Positions 8,281 to 17,105 are shown, counted from the first letter of the stretch. The stretch is DNA of 64,000 nucleotides from Sphingomonas_O antarctica (GCF_965137005.1 NZ_CBCRXM010000001.1:124001-188000); one strand, 5' to 3'. Program-made: numbers and translations. The notes: a model not told the origin generated them from the sequence alone.

Positions 8281-9300
8281 GAAGACGGCGTGATCGCCGC
8301 GTTCGGCGGTGGCCTCGCCGTCGATCAACTGCGCGTAATAATCGAACAAGGTTTCCGAGCCGCTCGATGGCGTGGCTTCTGCGTCATAGCGGCGGGTGAC
8401 GGGGTCCAGAACCAGCATGGATTCGGTGGCGTAATAGCGGCCGATGCGGGCGAGTTCCGCCTTGTTCGCCATCACCGGGAACACGCGACCGAGGACGCTG
8501 AGCGCCGCAATGATCGTGTCGAGCAGTGCTACCGGGACTCGTTTGAACCGTGGTGCCCGACCGAGCAGCGCGAACAGACGCTCGCCCTGGTCCTTGGGGG
8601 TAATCGCCGCGCCCGGACCGCCGATCGGGAGAATGCGATTGCGTCGATCGGGATCGTCGACGCACCCGGCGATAAACCGCCCCAGATCGTCGTCGCTGAT
8701 CGGCTTGCAAGCGGTCAATGTACCGTCGCCGAACATCAGATAGGGCTTGCCCTGCCTGACCCGCTCGACCTGTCCGGACAGCGATTTGAAGAACGCCGTC
8801 GGGCGGACGATGGAATAATCGAGTCCCGACGTCGTCAATGCCTGTTCGAAGGCGAGCTTGGCGTGCTGAAAGGCGAGCAGCGGTTTTTGAACGCAGATCG
8901 CCGAGAGCAGGATCATGTGCGGCACGCCTGCGGTGCGGGCCGCTTCGAGGATGTTCACATGCGCCTGATAATCGATCGCCCAGGCATCTTTGGGCGCGCC
9001 GGTGCGCGACGCCATGCACGAAATTACGGCGTCGAACCGTGCGCCGCACAGCGCATCGCGAACGATCGATTGCGGGTCTGTGACATCACCGACGCGGTTC
9101 GTGACGCGCTTGAGCCGAGCGCCGGAGACATCGTCCGCTCGCGATCCACGCGCCCTTGTGAAACACACGACCTCATGACCCTGTGCCGCCAAAGCCCGGA
9201 CGGTCGCGCGACCGATTGTGCCGGTCGAACCGAATATGAGGATACGGCGCGACGCTGGTGCCGAACTTGCCGTTGTCGCGTCGCCGGGCACCGTCTTCAT
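8278..9300 (-). CDS. bciA: Divinyl (proto)chlorophyllide 8-vinyl reductase, BciA type
   Basis: This NAD(P)-dependent atypical short-chain reductase of about 340 aa should reduce the C8 vinyl group of divinyl chlorophyllide to ethyl. The Rossmann motif ILIFGSTGTIGRATVRAL is near residue 20. It is followed by DVTDPQSIV, CMASRTGAPKDAW, and the family stretch DYSIVRPTAFFKSLSGQ, then GDGTLTACKPISDDDLG, all characteristic of plant DVR and bacterial BciA. The ATG at 9298-9300 has a GGGGAG ribosome site; open codons further upstream are not needed. It diverges from hemC at the PGC border, and no ferredoxin-type bciB or bchJ was seen in the window. Confidence 0.88.
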   Translation of the reverse strand: MKTVPGDATTASSAPASRRILIFGSTGTIGRATVRALAAQGHEVVCFTRARGSRADDVSGARLKRVTNRVGDVTDPQSIVRDALCGARFDAVISCMASRTGAPKDAWAIDYQAHVNILEAARTAGVPHMILLSAICVQKPLLAFQHAKLAFEQALTTSGLDYSIVRPTAFFKSLSGQVERVRQGKPYLMFGDGTLTACKPISDDDLGRFIAGCVDDPDRRNRILPIGGPGAAITPKDQGERLFALLGRAPRFKRVPVALLDTIIAALSVLGRVFPVMANKAELARIGRYYATESMLVLDPVTRRYDAEATPSSGSETLFDYYAQLIDGEATAERGDHAVF

Positions 9301-9430
9301 CGCTCCCCACAGCCGCCGATATCGACCTTCAGTCGCATGCCTTGAGGTGCCCGGCAACAAACCGGCATTGATTTGCGCCGCGTGGTCGGGTCAAGGTCGC
9401 CGCGCGAAATCACACGAGATAAAGACGAAC

Positions 9431-10363
9431 ATGGCAACACCGATTCTGCGCCTTGGCACCCGTGGCTCGCCGCTCGCGCTCGTGCAGGCGCGCATGGTGC
9501 GGGCACGGCTGTGCGCGGCGCACGGCTGGGACGAGGATGCGGTCGAGATCGTGATCATCACCACGACCGGCGACCGGGTTCAGGATCGCGCGCTGGCGGA
9601 GATCGGTGGCAAGGCGTTGTGGACCAAGGAACTCGATCGCGCGCTGGATGCGGGGGAGATCGATTGCGCGGTGCATTCGATGAAGGACGTCGAGACGATT
9701 CGACCGGTGCGCCTGATGATCGCGGCGATGTTGCCGCGCGCCGATGTCCGCGACCGGCTGATCGGGGCGGCGAGTATTGCGGCGTTGCGGCAGGGCGCGG
9801 TCATCGGCACCAGCTCACCGCGCCGGGCCGCGCAGATGCGGCGGCTGCGGCCCGACCTGAGAATCATGCTGTTCCGCGGCAATGTCGATACCCGGCTGGC
9901 CAAGCTCGCCGCGGGCGAGGTCGATGCGACATTGCTGGCCAGCGCGGGTCTCGATCGGCTGGGTCGTGCCGATGTCGGCGTGGCGATCCCGAACGAGGTC
10001 ATGTTGCCGGCTCCGGCACAGGGCGCGGTGGGCATCGAGTGCCTCGCCGATGCGACGCGTATTCGCGACTGGATCGCGGCGATCGACGATCTGCCGACGC
10101 ACGCTTGCGTGGCGATGGAGCGGGCGATGCTGGCGGCGTTGGGCGCGGATTGCCATTCGCCCGTCGCCGCGCTGGCGACGATCACCGCGAGCGGTATCGC
10201 GATGCGCGCCGAATTGCTGACCGAGGATGGCAGCGAACATGTTTCGGGAGAGGCTGCCGGCGGGATCGGCGATGTCGGCGTCGCACACGATTTGGCGCGC
10301 GACCTGATCGAACGCGCGCCGCCTGCGGTGCGACGATTGTTTACATTGTCGCTCGACGGTTAG
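9431..10363 (+). CDS. hemC: Porphobilinogen deaminase (hydroxymethylbilane synthase)
   Basis: This 310-aa enzyme polymerises four porphobilinogens to hydroxymethylbilane. It begins MATPILRLGTRGSPLALVQ, contains KELDRALDAGEIDCAVHSMKD, the arginine-rich GTSSPRRAAQMRRLRPDL, and LPAPAQGAVGIEC. The cysteine carrying the dipyrromethane cofactor is in GADCHSPVAAL. The ATG at 9431 gives the normal N-terminus; the longer open frame from 9218 is antisense to bciA and was discarded. It diverges from bciA and converges on tspO. As a common tetrapyrrole gene it supplies both haem and bacteriochlorophyll. Confidence 0.97.
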   Translation: MATPILRLGTRGSPLALVQARMVRARLCAAHGWDEDAVEIVIITTTGDRVQDRALAEIGGKALWTKELDRALDAGEIDCAVHSMKDVETIRPVRLMIAAMLPRADVRDRLIGAASIAALRQGAVIGTSSPRRAAQMRRLRPDLRIMLFRGNVDTRLAKLAAGEVDATLLASAGLDRLGRADVGVAIPNEVMLPAPAQGAVGIECLADATRIRDWIAAIDDLPTHACVAMERAMLAALGADCHSPVAALATITASGIAMRAELLTEDGSEHVSGEAAGGIGDVGVAHDLARDLIERAPPAVRRLFTLSLDG

Positions 10364-10370
10364 CCGCGCC

Positions 10371-10838
10371 TCAAGCGAACGGTGCGTTGAGGAGGACGAT
10401 CTGGCGGTTGAGCCACGACGCGAAACTGACCCAGACCAGATAGGGCAGGATCAGCAAGCTGGCCTGATGCGATATCGGCCACAGCCCGATCACCAGCGCG
10501 ACCAGCGAAGCCCACAGAAACACCACTTCGATCAGCGCCCAGTCGGGGCGGCGGAGGCGAAAGAATAACGGGCTCCAGGCCGCATGGCAGACCGCATTGG
10601 TCGCGAACAGGATGATCACGCTGGTCCGCCCAGCGTGGTCCGGCGCGGCATGCCACGCGATCACCGCCGACCACGCCGCGAGCCCGAGAATGATCGTCCA
10701 CGCCGGTCCGAACAACCAGTTCGGCGGCTGCAATTTCGGCTTGCGCAGATTGTCATACCAAGGGCCGATCGGAGTCATCAGCCCGCCGAGCAGACCCAGG
10801 AGAATGGCGACCCCCCCAGCAACGATTGTCGGGGACAT
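10371..10838 (-). CDS. tspO: TspO/MBR family protein, copy 1 (beside bchI)
   Basis: This 155-aa, five-helix membrane protein belongs to the TspO/peripheral benzodiazepine receptor family. It shows GLMTPIGPWYDNLRKPKLQPPNWLFGPAWTI in sections (WYDNLRKPKLQPPNW is the signature), ATNAVCHAAWSPLFFRLRRP, and LPYLVWVSFASWLN. In Rhodobacter, TspO tunes photosynthesis gene expression by affecting tetrapyrrole levels. The start is the ATG giving MSPTIVAGG; the longer frame runs into the promoter. It diverges from bchI across a PpsR-type palindrome. A second copy with similar motifs lies at the far end of the PGC, after bchP. Confidence 0.93.
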   Translation of the reverse strand: MSPTIVAGGVAILLGLLGGLMTPIGPWYDNLRKPKLQPPNWLFGPAWTIILGLAAWSAVIAWHAAPDHAGRTSVIILFATNAVCHAAWSPLFFRLRRPDWALIEVVFLWASLVALVIGLWPISHQASLLILPYLVWVSFASWLNRQIVLLNAPFA

Positions 10839-10862
10839 GTCAGTTTTGCCTGTCTTGTAGCC

Positions 10863-10880
10863 TGTCGCCTGCGTGTTACA
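10863..10880. promoter_or_regulatory. PpsR/CrtJ-type operator between tspO and bchI
   Basis: TGTCGCCTGCGTGTTACA fits the TGT-N12-ACA consensus of the redox/light repressor PpsR (CrtJ). It lies in the 50-bp space between divergent tspO and bchI, eight bases before the proposed bchI GTG, so it could repress both genes. Confidence 0.72.
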
Positions 10881-10888
10881 CGGCCACC

Positions 10889-11854
10889 GTGCGCGTGTCA
10901 TTCCCATTTTCCGCCATCGTCGGTCAGGACGAGATGAAATTGTCGTTGCTGGTCACCGCGGTCGATGCGCGGATCGGCGGCGTGATGGTGTTCGGCGATC
11001 GCGGCACCGGCAAATCGACCGCCGTGCGCGCGCTGGCGGCCTTGCTGCCGCCCATTCCGGCAGCGAGCGCGGGCTATCAGGATGGCTCCCCGCGCAAGGG
11101 CAACGTCGCCGTCCCGTTCGTCGATCTGCCCTTGGGCGCGACCGAAGACCGCGTGGTCGGGGCGCTCGATCTGGAACGCGCCTTGGGATCGGGGATCAAG
11201 GCGTTCGAGCCCGGGCTGCTCGCGCGCGCCAATGGCGGGTTTCTGTATATCGATGAGGTCAATCTGCTCGAGGATCATATCGTCGATCTGTTGCTCGACG
11301 TCGCCGCATCGGGCGAAAATGTCGTCGAGCGCGAAGGGCTGAGCGTGCGCCATCCCGCGCGGTTCGTGCTGGTCGGCAGCGGCAATCCCGAGGAAGGCGA
11401 ACTCCGTCCGCAATTGCTCGACCGGTTCGGGCTGTCGGTCGAGGTGCGCACGCCGCAGGATTTGAATCAGCGGGTGGAAATCCTGAAGCGCTGCGACGCG
11501 TTCGAGCGCAGCCCCGAAGACTTCGCCGCGACATGGCGGCGGGCCGAGCGCAAGACCTTGAAGCGGATCGCCCGCGCACGCGAAGCCCTGCCGGCGCTGG
11601 CCTTGTCCGAAGACGTGCTGGCCTATGCCGCGCGGCTGTGCATCGCGGTCGGGGCCGACGGACTGCGCGGTGAACTGACACTGATGCGCGCCGCCCGCGC
11701 GCTGGCGGCACTGGACGATGCTCCTGTCGTGACAGCACAGCACATCGCCAGGATCGCGCCGATGGCGTTGCGCCACCGTTTGCGCCGCAATGTCCTCGAC
11801 GAAACGGGATCGACCGTCAGGATCGAGCGAGCGCTGCAGGAACTGGCGGCGTGA
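10889..11854 (+). CDS. bchI: Magnesium chelatase ATPase subunit BchI
   Basis: BchI is the AAA+ motor of Mg-chelatase and, with BchD and BchH, inserts Mg2+ into protoporphyrin IX. Walker A is GDRGTGKST (about residues 36-44) and Walker B is LYIDEVNLL. The arginine-finger region RFVLVGSGNPEEGELRPQLLDRFGL is the subunit signature. No ATG lies near the family N-terminus (VSFPFSAIVGQDEMK), so a GTG at 10889 or 10895 is the likely start, giving about 320 aa. It opens the bchI-bchD-bchO operon; the bchD start overlaps its stop (GTGA). Confidence 0.95.
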   Translation: MRVSFPFSAIVGQDEMKLSLLVTAVDARIGGVMVFGDRGTGKSTAVRALAALLPPIPAASAGYQDGSPRKGNVAVPFVDLPLGATEDRVVGALDLERALGSGIKAFEPGLLARANGGFLYIDEVNLLEDHIVDLLLDVAASGENVVEREGLSVRHPARFVLVGSGNPEEGELRPQLLDRFGLSVEVRTPQDLNQRVEILKRCDAFERSPEDFAATWRRAERKTLKRIARAREALPALALSEDVLAYAARLCIAVGADGLRGELTLMRAARALAALDDAPVVTAQHIARIAPMALRHRLRRNVLDETGSTVRIERALQELAA

Positions 11855-13620
11855 GTGAAGCGGGCGGGGGATCGCCCGATGTTCTTGCCGATGCACGGAT
11901 CGCCGCCCAACTGTGCGCGATCGACCCTGGATTGGGCGGCTTGGTGCTGCGTGGCGGCGGATCACTGCGTGACAGGGTGATGGCCGAACTCATCGCCCAT
12001 TTGCCCGAAGGCGCACCGGTGCGGCGGATGCCGGGGCATATCGACGACGAACGGTTGCTGGGCGGAATCGACCTGACCGCGACGCTGGCACGCGGCGCGG
12101 CGGTGTCGCGGACCGGGCTGCTGGCCGAAGCCGATGGTGGTGTGGTCATTGTGCCGATGGCCGAACGCCTGTCCGATGCCATTGCGGCGCGGATCGCGGC
12201 GGTGATCGATACGGGCCAGATCGTCGTCGAGCGCGACGGCATCGCCCTGCGCGGCGAAACGCGGTTCATCGTCGTGGCGCTGGACGACGGCGTCGAGCCC
12301 GATGAGCGCCCGCCGACGGCACTGGCCGAGCGATTGGCGTTCTGGATCGACTTGTCTGACGCGAGGTCGCCGATTTCGGGCGCGACGCTCTCACTGGAAA
12401 GCGACGATGCCGACGCGCTGCCGGAGGCCCGATCGGCGGCCATGCTGGCACCGATCGGCTGGGTGTCCGAGCCTCCCGATGAAGCCCTGACCGCCATCGC
12501 CGCGACTGCCGCCGCGCTTGGCATCGACTCCGCGCGCGCGCCGATCTTCGCCTTGCGGGCTGCGCGGGCAGCGGCCGTTCTCGCGGGTCGCGAGGCGATC
12601 ATCGAGGCGGATATCGTGCTGGCCGTGCGCCTGATCCTGTCTCCGCGCGCGACGCAATTGCCGATGGCGCCGGACGACCAGCAGCCCGAGCCGCCACCAG
12701 CCGAGCCGCCCCCGCCCGAAAGCGACGGCGGGGCCGACGAGCAAACCGAGCCCGCTCCGCTGGAGGATGTCGTGCTCGCCGCCGCGATGGCCGCGTTGCC
12801 GAAGGACATGCTCGCCCGGATCGCGGGGTTGGGCAGCCGGAGGGGAGCTTCGCCGCGCGCTGCCGTAGCGGGTGAACGCCGCAAATCGGGCGCGCGTGGC
12901 CGCCCGATGGGCACGCGCGCGGGCGTTCCGGGCGGAGGGTTGCGGCTCAGCCTGATCGACACTTTGCGGGCCGCCGCGCCGTGGCAGCGGCTGCGCGGAG
13001 GCGGCGCGCGGATCAGGATCGGCCGCGACGATTTGCGCATCCGGCGGTTCGAGACGCGCGCGCAGGTGGTGACGATCTTCGCGGTCGATGCCTCGGGATC
13101 GTCGGCACTGGCTCGCCTTGCCGAAGCGAAGGGCGCGGTCGAATTGCTGCTCGCCGAAGCCTATGTGAAGCGGGCCGAGGTTGCTCTGGTCGCGTTCCGG
13201 GGGACGGCCGCCGAGCTGCTGTTGCCACCGACGCGGTCTCTGACCCGCGCCCGCCGTGCTTTGGCCGAGTTGCCGGGCGGTGGCGGGACGCCGTTGGCCG
13301 CCGGGCTGAACGCCGCGCGCGCGCTGGCGGAAACGGCCCGCGGGCGTGGCCGGACCCCGTTCATCGTCGTCCTGACCGACGGACGCGCCAACATCGCCGC
13401 CGATGGAACCGCGGTGCGCGCCGCCGCCGAAGCCGATGCCAGCGCCGCCGCTGCGCAGATCGGCGCAGCCGGGATTGCCAGCGCGTTTCTCGACATTTCG
13501 GCGCGCCCGCGACCGGAAGGTGCGGCGCTCGCTCTGGCCATGCGCGCGCGATACTTGCCGTTGCCGCGCGCCGACGCTGCCGCGATGCATGCCGCAGTCC
13601 GTTCGGCGCAAGCGGCATGA
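11851..13620 (+). CDS. bchD: Magnesium chelatase subunit BchD
   Basis: BchD (589 aa) couples the BchI ring to BchH. The N-terminal half is a degenerate AAA domain (GHIDDERLLGGIDLTATL). A proline/acidic linker near residues 270-300 (QQPEPPPAEPPPPESDGG) separates it from the C-terminal von Willebrand A domain, whose MIDAS motif is FAVDASGSSALA with a later VLTDGRANI. Use of the GTG at 11851 overlaps the bchI stop by 4 bp, and the end overlaps the bchO ATG by 4 bp, so the three genes are translationally coupled. Confidence 0.96.
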   Translation: MSEAGGGSPDVLADARIAAQLCAIDPGLGGLVLRGGGSLRDRVMAELIAHLPEGAPVRRMPGHIDDERLLGGIDLTATLARGAAVSRTGLLAEADGGVVIVPMAERLSDAIAARIAAVIDTGQIVVERDGIALRGETRFIVVALDDGVEPDERPPTALAERLAFWIDLSDARSPISGATLSLESDDADALPEARSAAMLAPIGWVSEPPDEALTAIAATAAALGIDSARAPIFALRAARAAAVLAGREAIIEADIVLAVRLILSPRATQLPMAPDDQQPEPPPAEPPPPESDGGADEQTEPAPLEDVVLAAAMAALPKDMLARIAGLGSRRGASPRAAVAGERRKSGARGRPMGTRAGVPGGGLRLSLIDTLRAAAPWQRLRGGGARIRIGRDDLRIRRFETRAQVVTIFAVDASGSSALARLAEAKGAVELLLAEAYVKRAEVALVAFRGTAAELLLPPTRSLTRARRALAELPGGGGTPLAAGLNAARALAETARGRGRTPFIVVLTDGRANIAADGTAVRAAAEADASAAAAQIGAAGIASAFLDISARPRPEGAALALAMRARYLPLPRADAAAMHAAVRSAQAA

Positions 13621-14507
13621 CCACCGCGCCGCGCTGGGCGGTCGAGGGACGCAACTGGCCCAATCGCGAGCACAGCCGCTTTGTCATGAGCGGCGGCCTC
13701 CGGTGGCATGTTCAGGAGTTCGCGTCGCAACGTCAGGGCGCCCCGACGCTGCTGCTGCTTCACGGCACCGGCGCGGCAACCCACAGCTGGCGTGCTCTCG
13801 GACCGCGACTTGCGGAGCACTTCAGTATCATCGCGCCGGACCTGCCGGGGCATGGCTTCACGACCGGGCGAGCGAATGGCGGCTTGTCGATGACGGGCAT
13901 GGCGCGGGCGGTCAGCGGGTTGATGCAGACGTTGGCGGTCGAGCCACAAATGATCGCGGGGCACTCGGCAGGCGCGGCGATCGCTGTGCGGATGACCGTC
14001 GAGGGGCTGGCGGCGCCCCAGGCTATCATCGGCCTCAGTGCGGCGTTGCTGCCGTTCCCCGGTCTGGCGGCAAAGCTGTTCCCGGTTCTGGCGCGCGCCT
14101 TGTTCGTCAACCCGATCGCGCCGCATATCTTCGCCCGCATGGCGCGTACTCCGGGTGAGACAGCACGGTTCCTCGCGCGGAGCACCGGGTCGCAGATCGA
14201 TGCGGCGGGCATCGCCTGTTACGAAGCGTTGTTCGCGACGTCCGGGCAATGCGCCGGCGCGCTGACAATGATGGCCGAGTGGGATCTGGCCGCGTTGGAA
14301 CGAAAACTCGCGCAACTCGCGACGCCGCTATTGTTGATCCACGGCGAAAACGATGCCGCGATCCCGATCGCCAATGCGCGCCAGGCCGCCGCGATCGTGA
14401 GCGATGGCCGGCTGACGGCTCTGCCCGGGCTCGGCCACCTCGCGCATGAGGAACAACCGGATCAGGTCGCGGCGCTGATCGAGTCATTCTGGAGTAAGCG
14501 ACGATGA
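13617..14507 (+). CDS. bchO: BchO, alpha/beta-fold hydrolase associated with Mg chelatase
   Basis: This 296-aa alpha/beta hydrolase lies directly after bchD, as in other purple-bacterial PGCs. The oxyanion/HG motif is LLLHGTGAATHSW, the nucleophile elbow is AGHSAGAAIAV, and a late acid/histidine pair appears in LLIHGENDAAIP and GLGHLAHEEQP. It also has the family segment PDLPGHGFTTGR. The biochemical role of BchO is not settled; it is assumed to help Mg-protoporphyrin formation. The ATG at 13617 overlaps the bchD stop (ATGA) and its own stop overlaps the next small ORF (ATGA). Confidence 0.92.
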   Translation: MTTAPRWAVEGRNWPNREHSRFVMSGGLRWHVQEFASQRQGAPTLLLLHGTGAATHSWRALGPRLAEHFSIIAPDLPGHGFTTGRANGGLSMTGMARAVSGLMQTLAVEPQMIAGHSAGAAIAVRMTVEGLAAPQAIIGLSAALLPFPGLAAKLFPVLARALFVNPIAPHIFARMARTPGETARFLARSTGSQIDAAGIACYEALFATSGQCAGALTMMAEWDLAALERKLAQLATPLLLIHGENDAAIPIANARQAAAIVSDGRLTALPGLGHLAHEEQPDQVAALIESFWSKRR

Positions 14508-14653
14508 ACGACCATATCTTCGGGATGCTCGATATGGGGCTCGTCGGGGTTGCCGTGCTCGGGCTCGCCATCTGGCAGCTTGTCTCGATCCACCGGGAAA
14601 GCGCGCGAGACAAAAAAGCCGCGCCGCCACCCGAAGCGCCCGAAGATTCGTGA
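14504..14653 (+). CDS. 49-aa putative single-pass membrane protein after bchO
   Basis: The ORF reads MNDHIFGMLDMGLVGVAVLG and continues LAIWQLVSIHRESARDKK, ending in a proline/acidic tail. One hydrophobic helix (about residues 11-28) is followed by a charged cytoplasmic-type tail. Its ATG overlaps the bchO stop by four bases (ATGA), the same coupling used by bchI-bchD-bchO, and it ends 11 bp before the convergent crtC stop. I do not recognise the family. The coupling and clean membrane topology argue for a real gene; the short length argues for caution. Confidence 0.6.
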   Translation: MNDHIFGMLDMGLVGVAVLGLAIWQLVSIHRESARDKKAAPPPEAPEDS

Positions 14654-14664
14654 TCAGCGGCGAG

Positions 14665-15669
14665 TCACCAAAACGCTCTGGGCATCCGGTACGGGAGCAT
14701 CGACTGGACGATCGGTGAGCGAAACCGCCCGAGCGACAGGCTCTCGTGGACCGCGCACGCATCCTCGCCGAACAGGCGCGTCGACAGTGCCGAGCGCGCG
14801 TAAAACGGCGCATCGATCCACGTCTTGAGCACGCGCGGAGAATGGCCGGCATCGGCGCGGGTCGCCCGCTTGACCAGCCAGTTGCTGCGCGGGAGCGGTG
14901 CCGGCGCGGGCTGAACCATGTCGTGCCACCGTCCCTGGCGGTCGAACTTCAGCGCGAGTTCGAATGGCGAGCCATCGCGACGACGGCCTTCGTAAAGGAC
15001 GGCCACATCATTGCGCAAATGCGACCGCGCCCAATGCCATTCGTCAAAATCGGCCTCCAGCGCGCGGTCGCCGAAGTTGGAGTCGAAGTATCCGTCCCCG
15101 GTCCAGCGCACGCCGGGATGGGTCATCTCGACTTCGACGCGCGCGCGCGGTGCGACGGGGTGCCAGCGGTGATGCCCGTCGGGGTCGAGCGCAAAGGCGG
15201 TCGTACCGATCATTTCCGGGCTAACCCGCACCGTTCCGCGCACCTTGTAGGGCAAGGGTGCCGAGATTTCGGCAATATCGATGACCAAGGTATCGCCGTC
15301 CCAACGCATCGCGCTGGGCCCCACCGAAAAGCTGTCGGCATCGCGGCTGACGCGGTGGGCGGGTCGCTCGGTCATTGCCCAGGCCTTGCCGCGCGGGCCG
15401 GTCAGCGAGACGTTGATGGCGCAATGATTGTCGGGCCGCGCGCGGCCGGTGAGTTTGTAATAAGGCGAAAACACGCTGCCGATGAACCCGATGATGGTCA
15501 GGCCATAGGCGCCGTCATCGCTGGTCGCGTCGACATACCACCAGGCATAGCCATCGGCTGCGACCGCGACGTCGAAGCGCGGTCCCTGAGCAGGCAGGCG
15601 GCGGCTAAGCGGCCGGATAGCGCCGCCATCGGGACGCCCGCGCCGGGATGGGTGCTCCCGCCCGCGCAA
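14665..15669 (-). CDS. crtC: Hydroxyneurosporene synthase (carotenoid 1,2-hydratase) CrtC
   Basis: CrtC adds water across the terminal 1,2 double bond of neurosporene or lycopene in the spheroidene/spirilloxanthin pathway. The sequence shows GYAWWYVDATSDDGAYGLT, IGFIGSVFSPYY, and the C-terminal LYEGRRRDGSPFELAL and WIDAPFYARSALST, all family hallmarks. The start is uncertain. No ATG or GTG precedes the conserved region; a TTG at 15667-15669 is used here (334 aa), while a CTG at 15595-15597 would give about 310 aa. Either way the gene overlaps the end of crtD by at least 100 bp. Confidence 0.9.
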   Translation of the reverse strand: MRGREHPSRRGRPDGGAIRPLSRRLPAQGPRFDVAVAADGYAWWYVDATSDDGAYGLTIIGFIGSVFSPYYKLTGRARPDNHCAINVSLTGPRGKAWAMTERPAHRVSRDADSFSVGPSAMRWDGDTLVIDIAEISAPLPYKVRGTVRVSPEMIGTTAFALDPDGHHRWHPVAPRARVEVEMTHPGVRWTGDGYFDSNFGDRALEADFDEWHWARSHLRNDVAVLYEGRRRDGSPFELALKFDRQGRWHDMVQPAPAPLPRSNWLVKRATRADAGHSPRVLKTWIDAPFYARSALSTRLFGEDACAVHESLSLGRFRSPIVQSMLPYRMPRAFW

Positions 15670-17051
15670 TAAAGCCCAGGGATCCGAGTCCGGCTGCCCT
15701 GGCGGCGGAAGGAGGCCGCCCACCCGTGCGAGGCCGGTCCATAAAGGGCTCCACCCGTCGACGGAAACATCGCTTCGAAATCGACCGGTGTGGTCAGCAC
15801 CGCCGATGGCCCCAGATCGAGCGAAAGTCCCGCCCGCGAAACCGCTTCCAGCATCCGCAACCTGCATGTCTCGATCTCCGCTGGAGTGAAATTGGCGCTG
15901 TCCCCGACGGGCGGCGCATTGACGATAATCTGGACGCGTTCGTGCTGCTCCGGCGCGCGGGCCGTGTCGTCGCGATCCTGCGCACAGACATACACGCTCG
16001 GTGCCTGGGCGAGACGTCCTGCCGACAGCGCGGCAAATTCTGCGGGGTAATCGTCCGAGAAAAACACGTTGTGGCGAGCGAGGGGAAAGCCCTCTGCTTG
16101 GACATTGGCAGTCCAAACCATCGCGCTCAGCGAGCGGCGGGCTGGTGGCGCGGATGCCACCGCACCGCGCGTCGCCTCGCCGAACTGTCCACCAGCGATG
16201 GCGGCAGGATCGGCGTTGCAGATCACCGAATTTGCCGCGATCCGCTCCCCGCTGGCGAGTATCACACCGGCGGCGCGTCCGCGTTCGACCAAAATCTCGC
16301 GCACCGGCGCTTGGTAGCGGAAGCGCGCGCCCATCTTGCTGCCAAGCGCTTCGAGCGCGCTGGCCAGCCGGTGCATCCCGCCATCGATCAACCACACCCC
16401 GCTCGCCTCGACATGCGCGATGAGCATCAACGTGGCAGGGCATCGGAACGGCGACGACCCCGAATAGGTCGCATAGCGTCCGAACAGCTGGCGCAGGCGC
16501 GGGTCGTTGAAATACCCGCCCAACGCGCGCCACAGCGAGGAATAGGGCCGCAAATTGAACCAGTCGGCGAACCCGCGCGCGCCCATCCGCCACCCGAGCG
16601 TGAATGGGTCGGTCTTGGTATCGCGCAGGAACGGCCGGTCGAGCGCATCGAACAGCCGCTTGGCCTCGGCGCGAAAGGCGCGATAGCCGCGCGCCTCCGC
16701 CGCTCCGGCAAACGCGCCGATCGCCGCCTCGCTCGCGGTGGGGTCGGCAAACAGATCGAGCCGCGCGTCGCCCCACGCATGGCGTGCCAGCAACGTTGCC
16801 GGCTGCATCGTCAGATAGTCGGTCAGGTCTTCGCCGCACGCGGCGAAGATGTCTTCGAACACGTCGCGCATCGTGAAGACCGTCGGGCCCCCATCGATAG
16901 CGGCGTCGTCAACGCCAATGGTCCGGAGTTTTCCGCCCGGGCTGGACAGGGCTTCCACGACGGTGACATCGCGACCGTGCGCTGCCAGCAACGCCGCGCT
17001 GGTCAATCCGCCAATCCCTGCGCCGATGATCACGACGCGCCCCTCCGTCAT
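15498..17051 (-). CDS. crtD: Methoxyneurosporene (1-hydroxycarotenoid 3,4-) dehydrogenase CrtD
   Basis: CrtD (517 aa) is a phytoene-desaturase-type FAD enzyme that introduces the C3,4 double bond into hydroxylated or methoxylated carotenoids. The FAD site is VVIIGAGIGGLTSAALLAAHG at the N-terminus (residues 6-26), with GGKLRTIG, then WLIDGGMHRLASAL, and the C-terminal LYCAGGSTHPGAGVPMAALSG. The last 30 or so residues (including AMPGGMST) are the alternative-frame reading of CrtC's N-terminal coding region, so the tail is an overlap product. It diverges from crtF across a perfect PpsR palindrome. Confidence 0.95.
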   Translation of the reverse strand: MTEGRVVIIGAGIGGLTSAALLAAHGRDVTVVEALSSPGGKLRTIGVDDAAIDGGPTVFTMRDVFEDIFAACGEDLTDYLTMQPATLLARHAWGDARLDLFADPTASEAAIGAFAGAAEARGYRAFRAEAKRLFDALDRPFLRDTKTDPFTLGWRMGARGFADWFNLRPYSSLWRALGGYFNDPRLRQLFGRYATYSGSSPFRCPATLMLIAHVEASGVWLIDGGMHRLASALEALGSKMGARFRYQAPVREILVERGRAAGVILASGERIAANSVICNADPAAIAGGQFGEATRGAVASAPPARRSLSAMVWTANVQAEGFPLARHNVFFSDDYPAEFAALSAGRLAQAPSVYVCAQDRDDTARAPEQHERVQIIVNAPPVGDSANFTPAEIETCRLRMLEAVSRAGLSLDLGPSAVLTTPVDFEAMFPSTGGALYGPASHGWAASFRRQGSRTRIPGLYCAGGSTHPGAGVPMAALSGRLAAACLLRDRASTSRSQPMAMPGGMSTRPAMTAPMA

Positions 17052-17086
17052 TCCGGCCGTCCTCCCATTGACGCTTGGCTATCATG

Positions 17087-17104
17087 TGTCCACGATTCTG
17101 GACA
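17087..17104. promoter_or_regulatory. PpsR/CrtJ operator between crtD and crtF
   Basis: TGTCCACGATTCTGGACA is a perfect six-base-arm palindrome (TGTCCA-N6-TGGACA) and an exact TGT-N12-ACA match. It lies 35 bp before the crtD ATG and one base before the crtF ATG, so it may repress both carotenoid transcripts. The closeness to the crtF start suggests a very short or absent leader there. Confidence 0.82.
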
Positions 17105-17105
17105 C

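Noticed and set aside
7495..9345. A 616-codon open frame on the plus strand
   Set aside because: It is antisense to ubiE and bciA, which have clear family motifs. Long open antisense frames are common at this GC content, and its translation has no recognisable domain.
15498..15600. A frameshift in the 3' end of crtD
   Set aside because: The odd CrtD tail is simply the alternative reading of CrtC's start region. Both frames remain open and both proteins keep their motifs, so an overlap explains it better than an error.
15648..17105. A long open frame upstream of crtF on the plus strand
   Set aside because: It is antisense to crtD and runs through the promoter region; CrtF similarity begins only at the ATG at 17106.
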